Shown here piece after piece: positions 1 through 12,110 of a stretch of 64,000 bases of DNA. Under the pieces are notes generated by a model. The model saw only the letters and a program-made list of their open reading frames with translations, was not told where the DNA came from and searched no databases. Location: positions 2,211,420 to 2,275,419 of the forward strand of contig JAQFVV010012510.1 of the NCBI GenBank assembly GCA_028023455.1. Reading direction: 5' to 3'. Each line of letters begins with the position of its first letter. Position 1 is the first letter of the stretch. The stretch is from Epiperipatus broadwayi (lineage: Eukaryota > Onychophora > Udeonychophora > Euonychophora > Peripatidae). The position numbers were made by a program, and so were the translations under genes.

Positions 1-117
1 AATCATTGCATGCCAGAAGGCTTGTGCATAAAATCCCCATCTAATGCCTACTCATCCAATATCCCCAGACTAGTTTCTGGCTTGTGACCTTCGTCAGTGA
101 GGAAATGGTGATCATGT
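1..117 (-). repeat. Foldback repeat family A, copy A1 (cut by window edge)
   Basis: The first bases match the minus orientation of a repeat seen at least seven more times here, near 2.9, 32.9, 52.0, 52.5, 56.4, 57.4 and 60.0 kb. Shared words include GCATAAAATCCCCATCTA, ATATCCCCAGACTAGTTTC and TCAGTGAGGAA. It then jumps straight to the family terminus GGTGATCATGTGATG, so the copy has an internal deletion besides being cut by the window edge. No coding capacity is visible. Confidence 0.8.
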
Positions 118-140
118 GATGAATATATAGGGTATGTGAG

Positions 141-608
141 CACAGACTTTCACATGAACTACTACTCTCCACTCTATCTCATAACACTGATACACTTGAA
201 CACATATATGTCAAAAAGATAAATAATCACCAATATACATATTTCATGCTAAACCAGCAATCATCAGTTGGTCCAGATTATTATCTCCTCACATATATGC
301 AATAAATGCTCAGATATATATTAAGATAGCCAATCTTCATACTTTAATGGACAAGCTTCAATCTATTCCACACTCCAACCATCCATCCAATTGAAAATCT
401 GTTGATGGAATGCTCAAAGGCCATTTTGAGACCAAGATTCTGAGCACTTATTGTATATATGTATAGAGATGGTAATCTGGACCAACTGATGATTGCTAGT
501 TTAGCATGAAATACATATATTAGTGATTATTTATCTTTTCAACATATATGTGTTCAAGTGTATCATGTTATGAGAGAGAGTGGAGAGTGGTGGGTCATGT
601 CAAAGTAA
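141..608. repeat. Foldback/MITE-like repeat family B, copy B1
   Basis: The left arm (about 141-300) and right arm (about 440-608) are inverted copies of each other. ATGCTAAACCAGCAATCATC on the left reads as GATGATTGCTAGTTTAGCAT on the right, and TGATACACTTGAACAC reads as GTGTTCAAGTGTATCA. A spacer of about 140 bp separates them. No ORF is present. Related copies occur near 9.5, 10.0, 35.5, 36.9-37.7 and 51.4 kb. Long imperfect terminal inverted repeats without coding capacity fit a non-autonomous foldback element; its mobilising enzyme is not identifiable here. Confidence 0.75.
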
Positions 609-1599
609 GCTATGGTAAACTTTCAAACTATTTCAGTGTTAAAGAAAATATCTTCGTCAAAACCACCAATCAGGGGTAACTAAAATAATATATGTAATAC
701 AACAGTCAGAAGAAAGAGGGGGGAGGTCATATAAATGCTGGCATCTCCATATTATTACCAGCTTTATATACAAAGGATACCATAGCAACATTACTTGATG
801 CTTACCAATGATTAAGGGTAAACAACCAATCACACACCCATATCTACACCCTTAATATTGGTTAAGACAGAATAGCTTTTCGTAATTAAAGATAATAAGC
901 AATTGATTCTGCTTGTTTATCAAGTTGTTCATATTGTTCAGACAATGTTTTATAATGAAAAAGTTGACTTATCAAATTTGGACTCTATTTATTCTCAAAG
1001 AAAGTAAGTGATGCAAATAATTTCAACATTAAACACGCGATCCAAACGTTTATAAGAATTTAGATAAGTAATTTTTTAATACAGTGTTATATATTAAAAC
1101 ATGACGTCATCACCAAATAGTAGACTCAGTCATAGAGAAAGTAAAATAATCAATTACAACTTAATTGCTGCAGAAACAAGTGCTTTTGGATTTTTCAAAA
1201 ATTATACATTGCTTTATCACCTTTTTCTACTGAGTGTTTTGTTACGTTTCTCGATTTAGAAAGTAAGCAGCTGAGCTCATATATACATTTCCCTCCCCCC
1301 AATCATCGCACAACTTTTGGCAAATAAACAAATAAAAATGTAAATTTTAGCTCTGTGTATATAATAATAATAGTAATAATTTAATTTAGTAAATTTGGTA
1401 GAGTTTACATCCAAACAAGAATGCACACTTAACATTACTCAGTAAATACTTGCAGAATTTTTTGTACTGTAATTCTAAATCTTTCATCATTCGGGTTCAA
1501 ATATATTAACAACACTAAAGTATTTATTATATAGTCTAGATAATCTTACTAATGCTGAAGGTGTTAAGATTCCACTTTTAAACGTTGGGATCTTATAAA
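609..1599. other. AT-rich stretch, nothing recognised
   Basis: No repeat family, RNA gene or coding similarity was recognised. An isolated CRE-like TGACGTCA lies near 1103, but there is no promoter context to give it meaning. The low-coordinate end of the LINE relic that follows is indistinct, so its border is approximate. Confidence 0.4.
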
Positions 1600-2918
1600 A
1601 ATTTGTTGATCTCGTATCCTTAAATTTTATCTTAAAAGATAATTGTTTATCAATTCCTCACATCGATAATATTTGATCTAATTTCCTTTAACTACATCAT
1701 ACCAGTGAAGATTAATCTTTTATAGAGTACATTGGAATCATATATTATTTCATGGTTAATATCTATAAGTTAAAAGAGTTCCAGATCGCAGATCCTTCGG
1801 AATATAAAATGGATAAAACCAGTGTATGAACAAATACACATATATATATTTTTTAAAAATATTTTACAGTTTCTAAGAATCAAACCCATTTCATTGTAGC
1901 TTTTTTCAACAATATACTGGATATTGTTATTAAATATTTAACTTATTATTAAAATTACCATCTACATATTTATGATATTCTTTCCTTGACTTACTTTTTG
2001 AACTTAGTCGGTAATTAAACATACTTGTGGATGATTTTTTAGAGAAGATATGGCAAAGCATTTTCCAACATTAATTTCCATATAGTTTCTTAGATAACAA
2101 TCTTGAAACCTTTTGATATCCGACTAAGATTTCCTAATCATCAAAATTGTTAGGAGTTTTATACAATTTAACACCATTAGAAAAACAAATGAACTGCACA
2201 CTACTGTATATCCAAACAACAAATCGAAAAGAGTAGGGTCAAAGTGGGCTTTCTTGAAGTACCCCAGCAATATTGAAATATGTATATGCTCTTATAGACC
2301 CTTAAAAAATGATCTATTTGAGACAAAAGATACAAACCACTGCAGAAATTGATAAGTAAAACCAATAATATGTCATTTGCAAATCAATCTGGAGTGATTC
2401 ACCTGTCATTGGCTTTGCTTAGTTCAAAATAAATAATGTCTAGTTGCAGCTTGTTATCAAAGGTATTTGCAGTAGGATCTTGAATATGTATCAAATTACT
2501 CTCAACAGATCTACATGGTATGAAACTGTGATGTGTTTTAGATAATGATCTAGAAACTTACTTATTATGCAAAGATTTTTCCAGCCATACATAAGTCTAT
2601 AATTACCAATATCATTTGGTTTGGATTTGGTATTGGTAAAATTTTTGCAACTATTCATAAGTCAGGAAAAATACTTTGCAGAAAAAAGGTATTAAAGATG
2701 TAACAAAGAATTGGAGTTAGCAGTTCAGCACAGGTAACATATCATGCCCAAATTTTTTATTTATTTTTGAGCAGGTTTATTGTCAATAAAACGTCATCAG
2801 AATTTATCATGGCTATATCCACCAAATTGTCAGTTTAAAAAGCAATAGTTGGGCAAGGTTTAGATAACACTTTTTTGTATGTGTTAATCCTCTAAGCATC
2901 ACACGATTACTATTTTTT

Positions 2919-3112
2919 AAGATTTAGGTGCAGTGCTCTCAGATCCAAGGCTCCTCACTGACAAAGGCCATAAGCCAGAAACTAGTCTGGGGATATTGTA
3001 TGATTAGGCACCAGGTAGGGATTTTATGTACAAACATTCTTGTATCCATTGATTACTCTGGTAGGCACAAGGTGGCACTACTGTATGGAGAGTTTTGCCT
3101 GTTATTTTGTAT
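2919..3112 (+). repeat. Foldback repeat family A, copy A2, inside LINE relic G1
   Basis: This is a plus-orientation half element running from GATTTAGGTGCAGTGCTCTC through CCAGAAACTAGTCTGGGGAT to GGCACTACTGTATGGAGAG and TTTTGCCTGTT. LINE G1 coding similarity stops on one side (linker ending near 3125) and resumes on the other (pre-RT/RT from about 2880), so A2 landed in an existing LINE copy. Only one arm is present. Confidence 0.8.
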
Positions 3113-3781
3113 GTGATGAGAAGTAATTAGAAAATTCATCAGCTGTAAAATTACCATTATCAAATATTTTATTTTCCCCACCAGAATACTTCTTAATGAA
3201 TGACCAAAAGTAATCCGAATTGTAGTTTCCCAATATATCATTTGACATCATTTTTTTTATGATTTTAAATAATCTAAAATTTATAAAGTTATACCATATT
3301 TCTGATCCTGATTGTTTAAATGAACTTATGATGTTCTAAGTTTCCTTTCATAAATGCAAATCATTTCTTTTAGAAATCCAAGGAAAATAGTTTTTAGATG
3401 ATTCTCAACATAAGAGCATTCTATCATTTAGAAGTTTTTGCATAATTTTTAAAAAAATAAATCTACTGCCTCATTTTTATTTATAAACCAATATCTTTGT
3501 TCCCAATTAGTATATCATAATATAAATTAAAACAATCACCAAGTTTATTATTTCTATTTGAAATTATCTTATCTTTATTTGTTAAGAAGTGTTCAGTAGA
3601 AACAAAAATCTCAATTGCTGATTGGTGACAGTCTTCTTTCAATAATAGATAGAGACTATGTTTTATAATTACATCATTAAAGTTAATTAAAATAAAATCT
3701 AGAGTACGGTATATTCAACCTTGCTTTTAAATGATTTTTTTTGGAATATACCTGTTATTGTTATGAATTCTATAATTCTTT

Positions 3782-3892
3782 TTTTTTTTTTTCATATGTC
3801 ATAGCATCGGCCAGGACGCGAACCCACAACCATCTGCAAACAACTACTTGCTTGCATGGCAGCTGCGATACCTCTCGGCTAACAATGCAAGA
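3782..3892 (-). mobile_element. tRNA-derived SINE, copy S1, with target-site duplication
   Basis: A compact element of about 110 bp. On its own strand it has an A-box-like TTAGCCGAGAGG, a repeated GCAAGCAAG-type core, a B-box-like GGGTTCGCGTCC and a 3' end of GCTATGACATATG followed by poly(A), here seen as the T-run at 3782-3793. A 12-bp direct repeat CTATAATTCTTT flanks it at 3770-3781 and 3893-3904, which is the expected product of LINE-mediated insertion. It lies in the endonuclease-tail region of LINE G1. Box A and box B positions support RNA polymerase III ancestry; the parental tRNA was not determined. Confidence 0.9.
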
Positions 3893-4012
3893 CTATAATT
3901 CTTTGTCCTATATTAATTTCATTATTGCGTAATATAATATATAGCATGCATTAAACTCAACACAGATCAAGATATTAAATAACATTTCCTTACTCTGCCA
4001 TTCTAAATATTA

Positions 4013-4282
4013 ATATAAAATAATACTCATACAGAGTTTAAATATAAAATTTTAGCAATATTTATTATACCAAGTATACTTTCGACATTTTCACGTCATA
4101 TTCATGGTTGGTCTCAGCAATATTTATTATATCTTGTATACTTTAGACGGTATCAAGCCATATTTATGGTCAGTCTCAGCAAATCGACCACGAATATGAC
4201 GTGAAAACGTCGAAAGTATACTTGGTATAATAAGTATTTCTAAAATTTTATATTTAAACTCTGTACGACTATTATTTTATAT
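4013..4282. mobile_element. Palindromic MITE with internal tandem duplication
   Basis: The outer arms, about 75-100 bp, are near-perfect inverted copies. ATATAAAATAATACTCATAC opens the left and its complement closes the right. TTATACCAAGTATACTTTCG on the left answers CGAAAGTATACTTGGTATAA on the right. Between them lies a second diverged copy of the left-arm segment (CAGCAATATTTATTAT then CTTGTATACTTTAGACGG), so the left arm is tandemly duplicated. No ORF is present. It interrupts the endonuclease region of LINE relic G1. The superfamily is not assignable. Confidence 0.8.
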
Positions 4283-4744
4283 GAAGATGAAAATAATATG
4301 TTTATAACTAAGTAAATATTTTTTTCAGTTGTTCTAAATTTTTATTTAGTTCATTTATATTAATGTGAGGAGAAACTTATATATTACCAATCAAAAACAA
4401 TTGACATCCTAATATTCTTTTAATCCAAATAGAATTAACAAAATTCAGTTCTATGTTTACTTGTTTTGTTATGTATTATTTTTTATCTGCTAAAATAACA
4501 TCTCCACCTCTTGAAAGCTTGAAGTTTACATAATAATGCCTATACAATAAATACTGATAATAAATTGATTATTCAACCATATTTCTGTCAAGGCTATCAA
4601 ATCACACTCTTCTGCAAGAATAGTATATTTTAATTGCTGACATTTAGTTTTTAAATTTCTAACATTTTGCATGTAATAACAGAAAATGTTTTTACTTTCA
4701 TTAATTAAGTTTTTGTTACCATTTTTATGTGAAGAACTTTTGAA

Positions 4745-4865
4745 AGTGCGACCATATGTAATGTATGCGGGATTCGAACTTAGACATTTACACGACCCTC
4801 AACTCTCCATGCCATCTCATATTGCTGACACACCTGATCACACACATGTAATCAAATCTTTATTT
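4745..4865 (-). repeat. Possible terminal fragment of repeat family B
   Basis: On the minus strand this segment has ACATGTGTGTGATCAGGTGT, a GAGATGG stretch and a terminal GTTCGAATCCC motif. The spacing resembles the outer end of family B (CATGTATGTGGTCATG ... GAAAGTCTGGGTTCAAAT near 37610-37680). The match is diverged. The B-box-like GGTTCRANNCC at the B terminus also allows a tRNA-like origin. Confidence 0.35.
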
Positions 4866-5169
4866 AATTTTCGATAAAATAGATAAATATGAATGTCTGA
4901 AGCCGATCAACAACCCCTATAATAAGAATAATTTAAATTATTTATTTAATATACAATTACACAGCACTATAGGCCAATTATATATTGCACATAAGTTAAT
5001 TAAATATTACTTATAAAATTATAAAAAGAAAAAATATATAGATTACGAATATGAGAAAAAGATTTTTAAAAAATGCCATATATATCATAACTGTAATAAT
5101 TTAAATATTATACTTTTTAAAAAGAAACATATAATTTTTATCATTTAAATTAAAATAATTATTATTGCA

Positions 5170-7300
5170 GAAATCTTTATTATAAGATTTCAATAACCGA
5201 AACAATGGAGAAAATTTAAGTGTATCTCTATGAGTAACAGGTTTTAGGATTAAAAAAGTCCTGAAGTTCTAGTTTTATCTTCTGCTATATTAAATGAAAT
5301 ATTTAATATCAGATTTTGATAAATTACTTTTTCAGTTATAATTTTGTATAAATATTTAGATCTCTTATCTTTCTCCTTAAATAAAGACAATATGCTTTCT
5401 TTATTTAAACTGATATTAGTTATAAAATTTCTCTCCCAATAATTGAATTTTAACTACATCTGTTTTTGATTATGGATTCCAGACAGCAGATCCATATTTA
5501 ATAATAGAAAAAAAACAATAGCTCTGAACAATTTATATTTAATTGATTATTAAACAATCTGCCATATATAAGAATCACCCCACAATTTTAAGAGCTCTGT
5601 TAATTATATATTTAACATGAGCATGAAATTAACCATTATTTGTAAATAGAATGTGTTACATTTAATTTTATGTGTTTCAATATTTCAATACAATATGAAA
5701 GAGCCTAAATATCAAACATTTGTCTATATCAATCAATATTTTATTTTCATTATACCAAACAATAAAGTTATGAATATCATTTTATAGAGAAATTTGATTA
5801 TTTAATGTAATTATTCATTTGAAAATCTTGCAGTCATTAGAACAGCATAATAAATATGAGGACTTAAGATAATCTTTAAGATCATCCATGTATGTATATG
5901 TTGAATAATAAGGGAGTCAGAATACTATCTTGAGGTACCCCCAAATTACAATTGTATAATGTGGAAATTGGATTATTTTTTAACAAAAGACTTTCTACTT
6001 TTAATAAATGAATTAAATCATTTAATAAGCTTTATGTAGAAATCTAACCTGTAAAGTTTTGAAGAATATCATGATTTATTCTGTCAAAAGCATTGGATAG
6101 ATAAAAATAAATTACATCTAATCTTTGCCTATCTTCTATAGCAAGAATAATATAATCAAATGTATTAAATGAGATTAGTTTCAATAGACCTATTTGCAAA
6201 AAACTATGTTGAACAGAAATTAAATAATTACTGGCATTACCTATAGTTTTATTGTATATATTTATAATAAATTAAGTTTGATGTCTGTATTCTTTCCAAA
6301 ATATATGTAATATTCAAATCAATATATATCAAAATACAGTAAAATTCACATACATTATAGTTATTTTTAGAAGTACTTTCGACAATACTTTTTGTAGTTG
6401 TTATCAACTATATAACACTGAATAATCAAAACAAGACATTCTTTCACAATACCCAAAGTTCAGTTTAGTTTAGTTCTCCCACAATTCTGTTATTTTAACA
6501 TTTGATGATTGCCAATTCATTAACATTTGACGATTTCTTGAAATCAACATAGCCTCTTTTATGTTATGTTTATTGTGGCAACGTTCAATTTGCATATTTT
6601 TATATTTTACAATCAAATTTAAATCCATATTGACAAGATTTATTATGCTCAAATATAACAGATGATGAAGGTTTATTTGCATCTTTTCTTGATTGTTTCC
6701 CTTTTTGAATTCCATTATATAAAAAGCAAAAATAACTATAATTTATGTGAATTTTATTGTATTTTGATATATATATATATATATCAATTTGAATATTTCC
6801 ATATTTATATCTATAGATATATACATGTATATATCTTTCAAAAATTTTAACCACAGTATGCAAGACTGAAATAGGTCTAAAATTATATAATTCTTAGAGC
6901 CATTGTTATGATTTGGAATAACTTTCACACATTTGAGAACTTCAGAAAAATTGCAATTATATATAGAACAATTTAGAATATCACACTAAGGATTAGCAAT
7001 AAACTCGGCACAGCCCTTATAAATAAAAGAATGTATATTATCTGACCCCAAACTAGTGCGCAAATTAAGCTTTCTTATTGATGCAATAATATCATTACTA
7101 TTAACATTTTCAACTTAGATTTTATAATATACAAAAGGCTCTAATTCATCACCAACATTCTTATATAGATGAGCAAAAAATGTAAAACAAGTCATCAGGA
7201 GAAAATGAGAAACTACAAGCAGTTTCATCTTTGTTGTTATGAATTCCAGAATATGTAATGAAAGACCAGAATGTTCAAGGATTTATAGGGAAACTATTTT
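5170..7300 (-). mobile_element. CR1/Jockey-like non-LTR retrotransposon relic G2 (RT domain), split by a MITE
   Basis: On the minus strand a linker motif TFWSFI lies near 7280 and a finger region with SLGSDNIHSFIYKGCAEF lies near 7050. RPISVLHTVVKIFER follows near 6870. After an interruption the frame resumes with NYLISVQHSFLQ near 6220, LDVIYFYLSNAFDRINHDIL near 6100, LGVPQDSILTPLLFNIYI near 5930 and IKYGSAVWNP near 5480. The order and spacing fit an RT palm and thumb once 6300-6806 is removed. Stops and frameshifts are common. It belongs to the same general clade as G1, but the two copies hold different, partly overlapping parts of ORF2. No endonuclease was found upstream beyond the ATT array. 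Confidence 0.75.
6300..6806. mobile_element. MITE of about 0.5 kb inserted in the G2 reverse transcriptase
   Basis: Terminal inverted repeats of roughly 65-70 bp lie at about 6300-6370 and 6725-6806. AATATTCAAATCAATATATA on the left answers ATCAATTTGAATATT on the right, and AAAATTCACATACATTATAG answers CTATAATTTATGTGAATTTT. The interior has no coding signal. RT homology runs up to both edges (IFER on one side, NYLISVQHSF on the other), which places the element inside a once-continuous RT. The target-site duplication could not be resolved because the edges are AT-rich. Confidence 0.7.
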
Positions 7301-7352
7301 CCATATTCTTTATATAATTAAGACACTCCTATATAAAAACTTTTGCCAATCT

Positions 7353-7503
<151 letters not shown>

Positions 7504-9510
7504 GACTTTGAGATTTGCTGTATAATTTTATATTGAGTCTCTGTGTTAATGTAAGTGTATGGATAATTGTGACACAAAATTGTTGTTAATCAAGATGGTA
7601 TATATACTTACATTTTATTTGATCTCTATGGTAAATACTGAAACAATATATGAAGAATTTATCTATTGCCTGATATTACAGATATTTTTACAAAGTATTA
7701 TTATTAAGAATTACATATTCAACATAATAGTAGGCATACTTAATTTAAAAATCAACTGTGTATTCCTCACTGATCATATTATTTAAAATGTTTTTTACTT
7801 GAAAAGTAACTGGAAAGACTAGACTTGGATATGTTCATTTTAAATTATTTATTTTGTTTTAGGTTTTAATTTAAAAAAAGTAAAAATAAATCTAAACCAT
7901 CTTTGATGGAGAAAAGAAAGATAAGTATGAGTTTAGAGCAATTTTGGATTGTTTGTGCACACAGCCAATAAATTACTGGGTTCAAAACAAAAGTGACATT
8001 GATGCCATTTATTTTTGAAATTTTGTGAAGTCAAAAAGTAAAACAATTATCAGGTGGGTAGGAAAAAAAATTCAAATAAATAAGAAAGAAGTTCCATTTT
8101 ATAACCTTTGTTTTGTTAATTTGTTGTGTTGCTTCAAACCCAGCCAGTTCATTTTTATTTGGATTGTTAGTTTGATTTGAATTTTATATTGAATGTAGCT
8201 AACAATTATTGTTTTCATCAAGGTCAACAACACTTCTACAATTGCCCATATTTTTCACCCCTTACTTTTTATAAGCATGAAGAAAGAAATTAACATTTTT
8301 TACAGACAACTAATAAGGATAAAACTGTCCAAACAAATCTATCAATTACAAATAATAAAAGAGGTTGTTTAAATTATACATCAATTAAGTCAATATTAGA
8401 TACTATTACGGCAAGAAATACAAAGAAATATTGAAAACATACAATTAATCTTATTTTACTCCCCTCTTCAAAATCAAAAAATAAATTGAAAAGACAAATA
8501 ATATGGCAAGTTCACAGAAAAAAAAAAAAGAGCTGTCAACAAAAAGTAATAAGAAGTTTTAGATTCCCCCTTGAATTTATAAATTATGTAATATTATGAT
8601 AAATCCCATTTCTAAATCCAAAAAAATATTCAATTGATCAATTAGTCACTCCAGTATTCTTTCACGATGTCAAAGCAGTGTTTTAAAAAAAAAAAACAAA
8701 GAGGAAATGGAATGTAGATAATCAATTAGATTAGTATCCATAAAATATAATTTTATTTTTAAAAAAATTTCACATAGTAGTAAATAAGTATACAATATAT
8801 TTATACTATTTTTGATGAAATAAATATAAGCTATGATATATGCACTATGTGACTTTTTATATGGTTAATGACCATAGACAGGATATTTAGAAACCTGCAT
8901 CAGCAAATGTGATTGAGTTTACTGGATTTTTACTTTTAAGATTCAAAAACACCATGATTTTTGTAAATTACTTATCTAACATTGTTTTTAAATGAAATAT
9001 CAAATCAATTTTCTAAAAAGAAAGGATGGATGCATATGTGAATAAATTATTTAGATATTTACAACCAATATGACATCTAAAGTAAATTATGGAACTTATT
9101 CCACAAATGTGTTAAGTTATCAGCCAAAACAATGGTTAAAAGCTAAAAGCAGAGAAGGATATGATTCTCCTGATTGTGGACCGGATTCCATTCAATGGTA
9201 ATGTTTTATTTAAGTAGCTAAAATTGCAGGTCAATTTCAAACAATAGAAGATTGCATGAATTGGTAGAAGAGATGACTAGTATTAAAGAAAATAATAGTG
9301 GATGTTACAAGTTAGAAAAAAAGGTAAAAAGACAATTGACATGATAAGTTGCACTTTGATACAAAAACATAAACAATTGAATCATAATCGGAGTGAGATT
9401 TACGACAAAAAAAAAATGGAAGAACAACATTGCAAAATATTGATTACATAATCTGACAGAATGAGAAGATTAGTTATTCCACTTAATAAAAAATCTTATT
9501 ATATAAGAAA
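7504..9510. other. AT-rich stretch, nothing recognised
   Basis: About 2 kb with several A-runs and no recognisable repeat family, coding similarity or RNA structure. It could contain the worn 5' part of LINE G2, but I cannot show that. Confidence 0.4.
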
Positions 9511-9955
9511 TTTGAACACTGACTTTCGAGCTCCCTTTAGCTATCATTCTATCTCATGCAACCAGTACACATGACCACATACAAATGGAAAAGATAAATG
9601 ATCTCCAATATACATTTTGTGCTGATCCAGCACTCATCAGTTGGTCCAGATCATTATTTCCAACACATATATACAATCAGTGTTCAGTTTATATTAAGAT
9701 AACAAATCTTCAAACTTTAATGGGCAGGCATTCAATCTACTCTCTTTAGTCATCCATACCATTGAAAATCTGATGTTGGAATCCCCAAATCCCTTGTTGA
9801 TGCCGATATTATTGTCAAGTCCATGTTGAACATAAATCACTCTGACCCCTCATGTATAGGGCATTTATCCAATTTAAATAGACAGAAAAAGGATAGGTAT
9901 TATACAGGCTAAATCTATAATAATTGATTGAATACAAATATAATTTATATAATTG
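9511..9955 (+). repeat. Repeat family B, copy B2 (one arm and core)
   Basis: The copy starts with a terminus related to ACCCAGACTTTCAAGC, followed by CTCATGCAACCAGTACACAT and CAGCACTCATCAGTTGGTCC. It then carries the family core (CCATACCATTGAAAATCTGA, CATGTTGAACATAAATCACT) and the segment CAGGCTAAATCTATAATAAT, all collinear with the left half of the long copy at 36906-37706. The opposite arm is missing. Confidence 0.75.
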
Positions 9956-9969
9956 AAGTTTTTAATGTT

Positions 9970-10166
9970 AACACAGACATTCAAGCTTCCTGCAGCTATC
10001 CACATTATCTCATACAACTGATCCATGTACCACACAGAAGTGATAAAGATAAATGATCTCCAATATACTTATTTCATGCGAAACCAGAACTTATCAGTTG
10101 GTCCAGATCACCATCTCCCAAACATATATATATATAATAAGTGCTTGGTTTATATTAAGATAGCAA
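9970..10166 (+). repeat. Repeat family B, copy B3 (terminal fragment)
   Basis: A second left-arm copy in the same orientation lies directly after B2: ACAGACATTCAAGCTTCC, ATCCACATTATCTCATACAA, ACTTATCAGTTGGTCCAGAT and GTTTATATTAAGATAGCAAA. It then stops. Two head-to-tail left arms suggest either serial insertion or unequal exchange. Confidence 0.75.
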
Positions 10167-10840
10167 ATGGAAAATCCTAACTGCATATAATTCAAATTTA
10201 TTCCTTAATAAGTTTTTATTGTGATGAAGATAGGTTTTGTGGGTAAATTTAGTTATGATGATAGAAATGAGTGAAAATTCTATTACTCAGATAGTTAAGA
10301 AAGTTTTTACCTAAAGACAAATCGAGTTGAAAGTTTTCAGTCATATTATCGTTATTTACTACATAGAGAGAAAATTTCCCCGAGTTGTTTTGGGGTGCCA
10401 AAACCAAGAGTGTTAACATGTAAATCAATTCTAATTTTTAAATATTCTATTGTTTTATATTTTTATTAAATAAAAGTTTATAGAATACATTTTGTTTTAA
10501 TTTATAAATTTTATTTCATGGGATGGAAGAGGGGTAAAATTTACCTCACACAAAGGGGCCTCTTAATCTGCTTGGGATGACACTGTTGAGCCTAATCTAT
10601 GGACGTTTACATCTAAAGTCTACCGGAGGCACTGATTACATTTATAAAGTAATTAAAAAACAACAACAACAGCATTTTTAAAATGAAAGAATTTATTACA
10701 ATTAAAAAATTTCAAAGCTTTGAACATATTTTGCCAGATGCTAATAATAAGTTTTCCATATAAATCCTAATGTGGAATATTCAAAATGAGAAAATATTAA
10801 AGAAAAGATTGAATGTGAATAAAATAAATACAAATAAATA
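10167..10840. other. Unassigned stretch with a small GC-richer pocket
   Basis: No similarity was recognised. A pocket at 10520-10640 is visibly less AT-rich (GGGATGGAAGAGGGG ... CTACCGGAGGCACTG), but no frame stays open in it. Confidence 0.35.
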
Positions 10841-10953
10841 TTATTTTTAGCCTTTTGTTTCTTTAAAAAAAGAATGTATTATTTTTAGCCCATTGTTTCT
10901 TTATAAAAAGAATGTATTAAATTTTAAATTTTTTTAATTATAAAAAGAATGTA
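10841..10953. repeat. Three-copy tandem repeat, 37-38 bp unit
   Basis: Units at 10841-10878, 10879-10916 and 10917-10953 each end in AAAAAGAATGTA. The first two share TTATTTTTAGCC and TTGTTTCTTTA; the third is more diverged in its first half. Confidence 0.75.
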
Positions 10954-12098
10954 CTGTATCTGTTTCCAATGCTTTGAATTAAAATATTTCAAAAATAAAA
11001 AATTGGAAAAAAATGAGAGTTTCATCTGGTGGACATTACAACAATTATATTAATTAAACCCAGACAATAAAATTAATTTTATCAATATTCATTTTGAAAT
11101 TTGCTGATAAAAAAAAAAAACTAGAATGTCAGCAATTGGTTATTAAATTTAAAAATATTTTTTTCTCAGAATTCTATTTGGGACTTGATATTTTTCTGTT
11201 GAAATAAAAAAAAAGAAAATACAGTCCTGTATTACACAATCATGTTCTAGAAGTTAGGGATTTTTTAAACAAATAGTTTTGAACTACAGTGCCTTTCAAG
11301 AGTAATTTAAACTGATTTTGCTTAAAAAAAATCCTATTTCCAAAATTATAATTTCCTGATAATATTTGTAAGTTAAAATGAGCTGCTGACTTTGTAGTGT
11401 TTGAGCAAGACTTTTTCATCGAAGAACCCAAAGAATCATCATATTAAATTTTAGAGGTTTTTATTAACTTCAATTCAGTCTGAATGCAGGTCAGATTATG
11501 ACAAAGCAGTAATATGACATGAATCACACAATTAAATTTGTTTCGTGGTAAAATATGCAATGATGCGGTTTTGTTTTCTTGGAGAATTTCAGCAAAGTAT
11601 AAAATTTGGAAACATTTTCCAAAAGAGAAAGTCCCGTTATTAAAGTTTCATGCACATTATTTCAAAATGGCGATCTGACAAAATAGGTTCGCTTAAGAAA
11701 GCATTAAAAATTCAAAAATGCAATAAAGGCTTTAGAAGAAGCGTAATTATTAAATTAAGAAATATATTTAATTAAGAATATTTAGAAAAGTTTGAGCAGT
11801 TTTCTTATTGGTTAATGCAGTGATTCATAAATTATTTTCTCATCTCAATCCATTAAACACGTGGTCTCAATAGAAAAAGAAACAGTGCCCTTTAAAATCA
11901 TTTTGAGTCTCACAGAAAGTTCTTGATCCTTTTCTAATAATTTGAAAATGAATAAAAAAAATTGAATTTAATGTATTTTTTTTTTTTTGAGTCTAAATAG
12001 ATTTTATTTTTTTACTCAAATAATTTGCTTATTAAAGATAATTAATTTTCAATTTCCAAATTTGAGAACTCTGCATAAAATTGAAATTAAACATTAAA
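10954..12098. other. AT-rich stretch, nothing recognised
   Basis: Runs of A and T and no family matches. The longest open frames are short and carry no domain signature. Confidence 0.4.
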
Positions 12099-12110
12099 AT
12101 ATATACCCAT

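Larger units (their letters stand above)
1600..4700 (-). mobile_element. CR1/Jockey-like non-LTR retrotransposon relic G1 (EN + RT), three later insertions
   Basis: Read on the minus strand from 4700 downwards, degraded frames follow the usual order of a non-LTR ORF2. An endonuclease start lies at about 4690-4330 (NVRNLKTK, DLIALTEIWL, SRGGDVILADKK). An endonuclease tail resembling LDFILINFNDVI lies near 3680. A pre-RT linker has YFWSFIKKYSGG near 3200. The RT spans about 2860-1950: FPDL-IVAKILPIP, NDIGNYR, LDIIYFELSKANDRVNHSRL, then GVLQESPL for the usual GVPQGS motif, and further C-terminal GLILRNCK and GSAIWN near 1800. Stops and frameshifts are frequent, so it is dead. The ORF is split by a SINE (3782-3892), a MITE (4013-4282) and repeat A2 (2919-3112). 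The clade label rests on the EN plus SKAFD and GVPQGS style motifs. The ends are uncertain. Confidence 0.75.

Noticed and set aside
1100-1110. CRE-like TGACGTCA palindrome
   Set aside because: A single 8-bp match is expected by chance and there is no adjacent gene or promoter.
6600-6928. Overlapping short ORFs on both strands near 6.6-6.9 kb
   Set aside because: They arise from the MITE arm and AT repeats; the only real similarity is the RPISV...IFER segment of LINE G2.
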